Below are positions 24,330-31,352 of a stretch of DNA of 42,808 bases, one piece after another. The notes below the pieces were generated by a model that was not told the DNA's origin, searched no databases, and saw nothing but the letters and a program-made list of their open reading frames with translations. A program made the position numbers and the translations under genes. The stretch comes from Saprospiraceae bacterium (GTDB lineage: Bacteria > Bacteroidota > Bacteroidia > Chitinophagales > Saprospiraceae). Numbering within the stretch: the stretch's first letter is position 1; each line of letters opens with the position of its first letter. The stretch spans positions 1-42,808 of the forward strand of contig JABDLO010000420.1 of assembly GCA_013002995.1 (NCBI GenBank), in the 5' to 3' direction.

Positions 24330-24563
24330 ATGAACCATATTGATATTATAGGCAAATCCAGATACATAGGATTGGAAGGAGGTTTTTGGGCTATAGAAAC
24401 TGATAAAGGAGAAAAATATACACCGATCAACATGCCGGAACAGTTAAAAACAGAAGGAGCAACTATTAGGGTCAGAGCCAAGATTTTACAAGGAGCTGTT
24501 TCAATTTCCATGTATGGAGAAGCCATCAGGATTATTTCCTTTGAAACATTGGCAGTGGTGTAA
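24330..24563 (+). CDS. Small conserved protein, possible OB-like fold
   Basis: 77 aa, no signal peptide and no membrane helix. The alternating strand pattern (HIDIIGKSRYIGLEGGFWAI, KYTPINMPEQL, TIRVRAKILQ, SISMYGEAIRIISFE) looks like a small beta-barrel with a LEGGFWAIETDKGEKY hairpin. I know similar short proteins in Bacteroidota only as uncharacterised. It has its own promoter and converges on the biotin carboxylase gene with a 14-base gap. No function is claimed. Confidence 0.6.
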   Translation: MNHIDIIGKSRYIGLEGGFWAIETDKGEKYTPINMPEQLKTEGATIRVRAKILQGAVSISMYGEAIRIISFETLAVV

Positions 24564-24577
24564 AGCGTTTCTCTTTT

Positions 24578-26005
24578 TTAATGCAGTTGATGCGTCAACT
24601 TATTTTCAAGATGTAGAGAAACATGTGCTGCAATTTTAGCTGCTAATTTTTGTTGAGCATTTTCAGCTTCAATTGAGTAATATTTCTTAACAAAGTTGGT
24701 GTCAAAGTTGCCAGTGACAAATGCATCATGATGCATAACAAATGAACCGAAAGGAAGTGTTGTAGCGATTCCTTCTATTTCATATTCCTGAATAGCATTT
24801 ATCATTTCCTGTATAGCTGCGTTTCTTGTTGGACCGTATGTTATCAATTTGGATATCATCGGATCGTAGTAAATTGGAATTTCCATCCCTTCTTCATAAC
24901 CATTATCCACCCTGATGTTTTTACCTTCAGGAAGTATATATGTTTTCAGTTTATCAATGGATGGCAGGAAATTATTATGAGGATCTTCTGCGTATACTCT
25001 AAGCTCTATGGAATGCCCTTTAATGGTTAAGTCTTCTTGCTTGAGTTCCAGAATTTCATTTCGAGCAATTTTAATTTGTTGTTCTACCAGGTCAATTCCA
25101 GTAATCCATTCAGTGACTGGGTGTTCTACCTGAAGGCGGGTGTTCATTTCAAGGAAGTAAAAATTAAGTTGGTCGTCAATTAAAAACTCCACAGTTCCTG
25201 CTCCTGAATAATTACAGGACCTGGCTACATTCACAGCGGCTTCTCCCATCTTCTTTCTGAGTTCTTTAGTGAGGACTGCACTTGGAGCTTCTTCAACAAC
25301 CTTTTGATGTCTCCTTTGAACGCTACATTCTCGCTCGAAGAGATGAACAATATTGCCATGATTGTCAGCAAGGATTTGAAATTCAATGTGGCGGGGATTG
25401 GTTACAAATTTTTCAATGAATACGGATCCATCACCAAATGATGAAGTAGCTTCACTGATGGCCATCTTGAGTTTCTCATCAAAATCTTCTCTACGATCTA
25501 CAATTCTCATCCCTTTTCCCCCTCCTCCAGCTGAAGCCTTGATCAGAATGGGAAATCCTATTTCTTCCGCTATTTTCTTCGCCTCGTCAATATCAGTAAT
25601 GGGTTCATCTGTCCCTGGGACAAGAGGAATATCAAATTGCTTCACCGCTTCTTTTGCTGCCAGCTTAGATCCCATTGTTTTTATTGCATCACTTGATGGG
25701 CCTATGAAGATCAATCCTGATCTATTTACAGCATCAGCAAAAGCTGCATTTTCACTGAGGAAACCATAACCGGGATGAATGGCTTCAGCACCACATTTTA
25801 ATGCTAAGTCAATAATCTTATCTCCTCTTAAATACGATTCTGTAGATGGATTTCCTCCTATATGATAGGCTTCATCAGCCATTTTAGTATGTAATGCTCC
25901 TGCATCAATATCAGAATAGATTGCAACAGTCCTTATTCCCATTTTTTGAGCTGTCTTTATTACTCTGCAGGAGATCTCTCCACGGTTGGCAATTAGTATT
26001 TTCAT
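24578..26005 (-). CDS. Biotin carboxylase subunit (acetyl-/propionyl-/acyl-CoA carboxylase)
   Basis: 475 aa ATP-grasp enzyme that carboxylates biotin using ATP and bicarbonate. Motifs: ILIANRGEISCRVI, AIHPGYGFLSENAAFA, the Gly-rich ATP loop KASAGGGGKGMR, ECSVQRRHQKVVEEAPS and EMNTRLQVEHPVTEWITGID. The C-terminal FVTGNFDTNFVKKYY is more like propionyl/methylcrotonyl-CoA carboxylase alpha subunits than AccC, but the biotin-carrier and carboxyltransferase parts are absent here, so the acyl-CoA substrate cannot be fixed. It is divergent from acetoacetyl-CoA synthetase, which would fit leucine/ketone-body catabolism. The name accC is not assigned for this reason. Confidence 0.85.
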   Translation of the reverse strand: MKILIANRGEISCRVIKTAQKMGIRTVAIYSDIDAGALHTKMADEAYHIGGNPSTESYLRGDKIIDLALKCGAEAIHPGYGFLSENAAFADAVNRSGLIFIGPSSDAIKTMGSKLAAKEAVKQFDIPLVPGTDEPITDIDEAKKIAEEIGFPILIKASAGGGGKGMRIVDRREDFDEKLKMAISEATSSFGDGSVFIEKFVTNPRHIEFQILADNHGNIVHLFERECSVQRRHQKVVEEAPSAVLTKELRKKMGEAAVNVARSCNYSGAGTVEFLIDDQLNFYFLEMNTRLQVEHPVTEWITGIDLVEQQIKIARNEILELKQEDLTIKGHSIELRVYAEDPHNNFLPSIDKLKTYILPEGKNIRVDNGYEEGMEIPIYYDPMISKLITYGPTRNAAIQEMINAIQEYEIEGIATTLPFGSFVMHHDAFVTGNFDTNFVKKYYSIEAENAQQKLAAKIAAHVSLHLENKLTHQLH

Positions 26006-26099
26006 TTACTCAAATTTGTCTTTAATCACCGCATTACATTTTTAATATGATTGACAATAGCAAGAATAAAAAGTTTACGATGTTTTATTCAATTGTTCA

Positions 26100-26107
26100 T
26101 ACATTTG
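26100..26107 (+). promoter_or_regulatory. Candidate -7 element for acetoacetyl-CoA synthetase
   Basis: TACATTTG matches TAnnTTTG exactly, 54 bases before the ATG at 26162. No clear -33 TTG was found, so confidence is moderate. Confidence 0.4.
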
Positions 26108-26161
26108 ATCATCACGGTATCGTTGAATAGAGACCAAGATAATATAATATCACGCTTGTCT

Positions 26162-28126
26162 ATGGAACAAAAAAGAAAAATACTATGGGAGCCTTCTTCG
26201 TCCTTTAGGAGAAACAGTCATTTGAGTCAATACATGGATTGGCTCGGTGAAGAAAAGAACCTTGATTTTGGGAATTATCAGGAACTTTGGAAATGGTCCG
26301 TAGATCATATTTCTGATTTCTGGGAGTCGATCATCCAATACTTCAATCTAAGTATAGAAGGGAATTATAGTCATATCGTAACTGGCGAAATGCCAAATTG
26401 CAAATGGCTTGAGGGGAGCAAAGTCAACTATGCTGAACATTTGTTTAGAAGATCCGAAGATGAACGGGAAGCCGTTATATTTTATAATGAAGAAGGGCAG
26501 CAACCAAGTTTATCCTGGAAAGATTTGAAGTCAAAAGCCGCTGCTTTCAGATCGTACCTGATCTCCAAAGGAGTGAAAAAAGGAGACCGTGTAGTAGCTT
26601 ACCTCCCTAATACACCTGAGGCCGTCATTGCATTTATTGGAACATCCTCATTAGGGGCAATATGGTCCAGTTGTTCTCCTGATTTTGGTGTAAGCAGTGT
26701 GATTGACAGGTTTCAACAGATTGAGCCCAAAATTCTAATTACAGTTGATGGCTACCGATACAATGGAAAACACTTTGATAGATTGAATGAATCACAAGCT
26801 ATTGCAAGTCAATTGACGACGCTTAAAGAAGTGGTAGTGGTACCATATATTGGAGGTGAGATTCCAGTCGGAATGAAATCCTGGAATGAGGTTATCAATG
26901 AAGAAGCTGGAGAACTCGAATTTGATCGGGTAGAATTCAATGATCCATTATGGATACTATATTCAAGTGGAACTACCGGAATACCAAAGGCCATCACCCA
27001 AAGTCATGGCGGAATATTGCTGGAGCATATTAAATACATGTCTTTTCACAATGATGTTAAAGAAGGGGAGAAGTTCTTCTGGTTTACTACAACAGGCTGG
27101 ATGATGTGGAATTATCAGGTTGGGGCATTATTGTCGGGTGCTACGATAGTGTTGTATGATGGAAGTCCAGGATTTCCTGATCTAAATATACTTTGGAGGA
27201 TGGCTGATGAAATTGGATTACACCATTTCGGAACAAGTGCACCTTATATTCTGGCTTGTAGAAAAAGAGATTTAGACTTTTCTGATTTGGGTTTAAAAGA
27301 GTTGAGATCAATTGGATCCACAGGTTCACCTTTGCCGACAGAGGGATTTGAGTTTGTATACGGCAGTATCAAAAAAGATGTATGGTTGTGTAGTATGGCT
27401 GGAGGAACCGATGTGTGTACAGCTTTCATTGGAGGGAATCCATTACTGCCTGTTAGATGCCCTGAAATTCAATGTATAGCATTAGGAGTATCATTGAGGG
27501 CTTATGATGAAGATGGACATGCAATTACTGATGACCTGGGAGAAATGGTCATAGAAAAACCGATGCCATCTATGCCGATTTATTTCTGGAACGATCCGGG
27601 CGGAAATCGATATCATGCTTCATATTTTGAAATGTTTCCTGGGATATGGAGACATGGAGATTGGATTAAGATTACTGAAGATGGATCACTCATCATTTAT
27701 GGAAGATCTGATGCCACTCTTAATAGACAAGGAATCAGAATTGGTACCAGCGAAATTTATAGTTCTGTAAGGAAAGTAAGTGCCATCGAAGATTCTGTAA
27801 TTGTCAACCTTGAACTTGAAGGTGGAAAACATTTTATGCCACTCTTTGTCAAGATTTCAAAAGGAGCGAAATTAGATGATCATATCATTCAAAAGTTGAA
27901 ATCAACACTAAGAGAAGACTATACACCCAGGCACGTTCCTGATGTAATCCTTGAAATTCCCGATATTCCTTATACCATTTCAGGTAAAAAACTGGAAGCT
28001 CCGATTAAGAAGATATTGATGGGCATGCCCATCAGCCAGGCTGCCAATAAGGAAGCGATGAAAAATCCGGATGCGATTGATTACTTCATAGAAAATAAGG
28101 AAGACATTCTTGCAATGGCAGATTAA
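26162..28126 (+). CDS. Acetoacetate-CoA ligase (acetoacetyl-CoA synthetase)
   Basis: 654 aa, the normal size for the family. The frame is open from 26051, but those residues are unlike the family, and MEQKRKILWEPSS is the usual type of N-terminus; the promoter at 26100 also lies inside the longer version. Adenylation motifs: LYSSGTTGIPKAITQSHGG (P-loop), TTTGWMMWNYQVGALL, YGRSDATLNRQGIRIGTSEIY, and catalytic Lys in TISGKKLEAPIKK. It activates acetoacetate to acetoacetyl-CoA with ATP in the cytosol, feeding ketone bodies or products of leucine breakdown into acetyl-CoA or PHB metabolism. It overlaps the convergent DUF2911 gene by 4 bases. Confidence 0.9.
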   Translation: MEQKRKILWEPSSSFRRNSHLSQYMDWLGEEKNLDFGNYQELWKWSVDHISDFWESIIQYFNLSIEGNYSHIVTGEMPNCKWLEGSKVNYAEHLFRRSEDEREAVIFYNEEGQQPSLSWKDLKSKAAAFRSYLISKGVKKGDRVVAYLPNTPEAVIAFIGTSSLGAIWSSCSPDFGVSSVIDRFQQIEPKILITVDGYRYNGKHFDRLNESQAIASQLTTLKEVVVVPYIGGEIPVGMKSWNEVINEEAGELEFDRVEFNDPLWILYSSGTTGIPKAITQSHGGILLEHIKYMSFHNDVKEGEKFFWFTTTGWMMWNYQVGALLSGATIVLYDGSPGFPDLNILWRMADEIGLHHFGTSAPYILACRKRDLDFSDLGLKELRSIGSTGSPLPTEGFEFVYGSIKKDVWLCSMAGGTDVCTAFIGGNPLLPVRCPEIQCIALGVSLRAYDEDGHAITDDLGEMVIEKPMPSMPIYFWNDPGGNRYHASYFEMFPGIWRHGDWIKITEDGSLIIYGRSDATLNRQGIRIGTSEIYSSVRKVSAIEDSVIVNLELEGGKHFMPLFVKISKGAKLDDHIIQKLKSTLREDYTPRHVPDVILEIPDIPYTISGKKLEAPIKKILMGMPISQAANKEAMKNPDAIDYFIENKEDILAMAD

Positions 28127-29040
28127 TTTCTTTTCAATTTTTCATTTAATTGTTTCTCTAATAAATCAATAACTTCTTTATTATTGCTTCTTGAATAGTA
28201 ACCTTTGCCGCCATCTAACTCCTTCAGTTTATTAATAGAAGTAAGCGCATCCTTGTCATTATTTAAACATACAGAAACCAAGGCTTTTATCCAATGAATA
28301 TGGCCCAGGTAATATGGTTCATTCTTTCTGAATGGGTGATCATATTTTAAATAATTAATTTCAGCCATTGAAATCCAGCTTGCTGCAGTATCCAGTCTTT
28401 GCTTTCTTTCAGCGAGAAATTCAGCACCTTGAAGATATACAACCCATTGATCTTGCTCAGGCAAAGTATCTGAAGTAGTCTGAATTTTATTTATGAAATT
28501 ATCATTGAACTGGGTCATGAATTCTATTTCCATCTCTACATTTTCCCATTGCATTCTTATGATTCCATATTCAAATCCTATATCCACTACTTCATATCGG
28601 AGTTTCTCTTCATAGCTGATGTTGAACCTCGGTAGTACTTCCATTCTTAGTACATCTTTATTAGAGTCATAGCTGAAAGCTCCCCATTGGTCAGCTACTT
28701 CATTTAAGATTACTGTCCACTTTCCATGTTCCTGAGGTATAATAAATAAAGCATATGATCCTGAAGGAACTTCATTGCCGCCTATCAAAACATTCTTTGA
28801 AAATGTAAGTTTGGTAGCTTCATTGGCACCTGCCCGCCATATTTTTCCATAAGGCACCAAATCTCCCCAGATATCACGGTTTTTTACAGATGGACTACTG
28901 TACTGAATACCTACTTCTGTATATCCGACGGTATTCAGAATCTCTTGAGTAGGACTGACCCTTGGAATCAATCCCATTCTGTATTGAGCCTGGACATTAA
29001 ATGAAACAAACAAAAGAATTATTAAGAGTAGATTTTTCAT
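28123..29040 (-). CDS. DUF2911 domain protein, exported
   Basis: 305 aa with a signal peptide (MKNLLLIILLFVSFNVQAQ). DUF2911 spans about 25-170, with hallmark YSSPSVKNRDIWGDLVPYGKIWRAGANEATKLTF and the SYALFIIPQEHGKWTVILN strand. The C-terminal third (about 185-300) is helical, with TPR-like character (FLAERKQRLDTAASWISMAE). DUF2911 proteins are very common in Bacteroidota and of unknown function. The near -7 element TTATTTTG (one mismatch) lies upstream of the ATG. It is monocistronic and convergent with the acetoacetate ligase gene. Confidence 0.85.
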   Translation of the reverse strand: MKNLLLIILLFVSFNVQAQYRMGLIPRVSPTQEILNTVGYTEVGIQYSSPSVKNRDIWGDLVPYGKIWRAGANEATKLTFSKNVLIGGNEVPSGSYALFIIPQEHGKWTVILNEVADQWGAFSYDSNKDVLRMEVLPRFNISYEEKLRYEVVDIGFEYGIIRMQWENVEMEIEFMTQFNDNFINKIQTTSDTLPEQDQWVVYLQGAEFLAERKQRLDTAASWISMAEINYLKYDHPFRKNEPYYLGHIHWIKALVSVCLNNDKDALTSINKLKELDGGKGYYSRSNNKEVIDLLEKQLNEKLKRN

Positions 29041-29246
29041 TTCAATTGATTGTGGATCGAACTATAGATTTTTTACAAAATAATTTCAGTTGCTTAAAAT
29101 TTCGATTCATAAAGTTGATTTTAACCTCACCTTATTAAAATTCTATTTGAATTTATGAAATCATTAACTGTAGATTAAATCAAATCATCATTTATTGCGT
29201 TATTCATATTGATTCAATTACTTATCAGATTTTTGTTCTTGTTACT

Positions 29247-30260
29247 ATGATTGATTTTATAAAAAAGTGTCGGTTTTTATTAATGTTCATCCTTTTTTCA
29301 ACAGTTTATGTTGCTTGTAGTGATGATCCAACTGAAGAATCTAATAATGACATTAACGTTGCGCTTGAGTTCCAGAAATACGTAGATAGGTTCATTGAAG
29401 AAGGATCAAGTCGAGGTTATGAAATAGATTTTAGCGACACTGGATTGTCGATCCAGTTTGGTAGTGCTCTTCCTGAAGATGCAGCCGGAGTATGCAGTGA
29501 GTTGGGTACTGGTACATCAGGCAGTCATGAGATAGAAATTTTAAAAAGTTACTGGGAGCAACTCACCGATATTCAGAAAGAACGATTGATTTTTCATGAA
29601 TTGGGACATTGTGAGTTAAGCAGGCCTCATGACAACTCTGTATTTTCTAATGGTGACTGGAAAAGCATTATGAGAGGTTCTCCTCTTCCTCCTGACAAAA
29701 CGCCAATTGTAAATTATACCGGTACCAGAAGGGATTATTATATCGATGAGTTATTTGAACCTACTACATCAGCGCCTTCATGGTTAAACTTAAGTGTTCC
29801 TTACACGGATGTTTCAGAAGATCAAAAGTCGATGATATTGTCCATTTCAGATATTGAAGAATTTGATGAGTTAACCACTTTAACCCGGGAAGTAAATTTT
29901 GAGATCGAAATGGAGATGGAAGTGTTATCAGGGCTTAGTTTTTCTGGTATATACTGGGCGGGTCCAGACATACCGAATAGTCTTCACCTATATGTTTTTG
30001 ATGGTAAACAGATTCATATAGCTAGCGGACAACAGTTGTATGGTATCATGCATGTATTTGACTACCCATCTAATATCGCATTTCAAAAGAATAAGTTTAC
30101 CATAAGAAGGGTTGATGACCTGTATCTGCTTTACTTTAATGAGCAGTTTCTTTACTGGTTAGATTACTTTCCTTTAAGGAGTGCTAAAATTGGATCACTC
30201 AACAATGAAATGGTCAATGATGTAAGATTTCATAATGTGAATGTATATACCTTGGATTAA
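29247..30260 (+). CDS. Putative metzincin-motif zinc metalloprotease lipoprotein
   Basis: 337 aa. The lipoprotein signal peptide ends at VYVAC (Cys24), so it is anchored in a membrane. Residues 117-128 read HELGHCELSRPH, a complete HExxHxxGxxH-type zinc motif with Glu in place of the usual Gly (H117, H121, H128). A possible Met-turn Met142 follows in SIMRGS, closer than in most metzincins. Residues about 195-335 form a beta-rich domain (VNFEIEMEMEVL, FSGIYWAGPDIPNSLHLYVF, VRFHNVNVYTL) resembling a lectin-like fold. Substrate unknown. A -7-like GATTTTTG (29228) precedes the ATG. Monocistronic. Confidence 0.7.
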   Translation: MIDFIKKCRFLLMFILFSTVYVACSDDPTEESNNDINVALEFQKYVDRFIEEGSSRGYEIDFSDTGLSIQFGSALPEDAAGVCSELGTGTSGSHEIEILKSYWEQLTDIQKERLIFHELGHCELSRPHDNSVFSNGDWKSIMRGSPLPPDKTPIVNYTGTRRDYYIDELFEPTTSAPSWLNLSVPYTDVSEDQKSMILSISDIEEFDELTTLTREVNFEIEMEMEVLSGLSFSGIYWAGPDIPNSLHLYVFDGKQIHIASGQQLYGIMHVFDYPSNIAFQKNKFTIRRVDDLYLLYFNEQFLYWLDYFPLRSAKIGSLNNEMVNDVRFHNVNVYTLD

Positions 30261-30446
30261 GAAAGCCACAACAGCCCAAAAATATTCGATGCCACTGGCA
30301 TTTCGGACTTACCCTAATTATCAGATGCTTAAGTCTTTGATAAAGAAATGTTGAGAAAGAATAATTAGAAAGGTGGCTATAGCCAAATTAGTCCCATACA
30401 TTAGTAGTCGATGTAATCTGGGGACTAAGTCCCCATTCCATTGCTA
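30261..30446. repeat. Intergenic region with two palindromes of the REP type
   Basis: TGGCTATAGCCA at 30374-30385 is a perfect 12-bp palindrome, and GGGGACT / AGTCCCC at 30420-30434 form a 7-bp stem around one base. They resemble TGGCTTTAGCCA (36611) and TGGGCT/AGCCCA (37226) around the IS200-type gene, sharing a GGCTnnAGCC or GGGnCTAAG-type core. The convergent genes on either side leave 186 bases, mostly made of these. Confidence 0.5.
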
Positions 30447-31280
30447 TTAAGAGAATAGTCCTATACGCCATGGTTTAAATTTGGTTGGAATATATTTAAA
30501 GTGCCTTGATTCTGTCTTGATATCTGAAGAGAAGAAAATAAATCCTTTTGAATAGATATCAATGCTCACCCTTACCTTTTTATCCTCTATAATTTCTGAC
30601 CAGGCACGTTCCATTTCTCCTGACCAATAAATATCATCCAAAACCATAACACCATCAGAGGACATATGATCTTTTAAAATATTGAAATACTTTATAGTCC
30701 CCTCGTAGGTATGGTCGCCATCGATATATACCAGATCTACAGATTTGATCTTCTTTAGCAATTCTGGAAGGATAACATCAAATGAACCTTCATGTAATTT
30801 AATATTCTTCATACCCAGGAGATCAAAATTCCTCTGTGCCATATACGCTGAAGCAGGATCGCCTTCAATGGTGTGAGCCTGTGCTGAAGAGGATGCTGAT
30901 GCCAGATATGAAGTTCCTAGCCCCAGGCTGGTCCCTAATTCAAGGATTGTTCTGGCCTGTTGATGGATGGCTAGATTAAACAATATTTTTCCATCTTTGG
31001 CTGAAGTTGCACTTGTCCTGGCAATATCCTTAATGTTGCGTTTTGAGGAATGATTAATTTTGGACCCTGCTCCTAGTTCTTTAAAATCGATTTCTTTATT
31101 GATCCTGGTAAGTTTCTGCCTTAAATTTTCGATGTCCTCATGGATGTAAAAATCTTTACTTGTATCTAATACCTCAACAATAAATTGATAAATAAAAGGA
31201 GAGTGAGCGTCATATACTGTTCCAGCCCCTGAATAATACTTTAAAAACAACCTTATATCGGTAAAAGATGGCAACCTCAT
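30447..31280 (-). CDS. Class I SAM-dependent methyltransferase (O-methyltransferase type)
   Basis: 277 aa cytosolic protein. The AdoMet-binding motif I is ARTILELGTSLGLGTSYLAS, followed by HTIEGDPASAYMAQRNFDLLG (motif II acidic residue) and LVYIDGDHTYEGTIKYFNIL, with VMVLDDIYWSGEMERAWSEI later. This matches the Methyltransf_24 group, which often methylates small aromatic or catechol-like substrates. The N-terminal FLKYYSGAGTVYDAHSPFIY block is the extension I associate with a Bacteroidota-specific group. Substrate unknown. It is divergent from the FG-GAP protein gene (72-bp gap). Confidence 0.75.
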   Translation of the reverse strand: MRLPSFTDIRLFLKYYSGAGTVYDAHSPFIYQFIVEVLDTSKDFYIHEDIENLRQKLTRINKEIDFKELGAGSKINHSSKRNIKDIARTSATSAKDGKILFNLAIHQQARTILELGTSLGLGTSYLASASSSAQAHTIEGDPASAYMAQRNFDLLGMKNIKLHEGSFDVILPELLKKIKSVDLVYIDGDHTYEGTIKYFNILKDHMSSDGVMVLDDIYWSGEMERAWSEIIEDKKVRVSIDIYSKGFIFFSSDIKTESRHFKYIPTKFKPWRIGLFS

Positions 31281-31328
31281 AGGTGTAAAGATTAAAAATA
31301 TAGGAATAACATATTAGAAAATATTATA

Positions 31329-31336
31329 TATTTTTG
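31329..31336 (+). promoter_or_regulatory. -7 promoter element of the FG-GAP/UnbV gene
   Basis: TATTTTTG, an exact TAnnTTTG match, ends 16 bases before the ATG at 31353. It lies in the 72-bp divergent region with the methyltransferase gene. Confidence 0.5.
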
Positions 31337-31352
31337 TGAAAACGAATTTCTT

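Noticed and set aside
26051-26161. N-terminal extension of acetoacetyl-CoA synthetase from 26051
   Set aside because: The 37 added residues are unlike the family, and a candidate promoter (26100) sits inside them; ATG 26162 gives the normal length.
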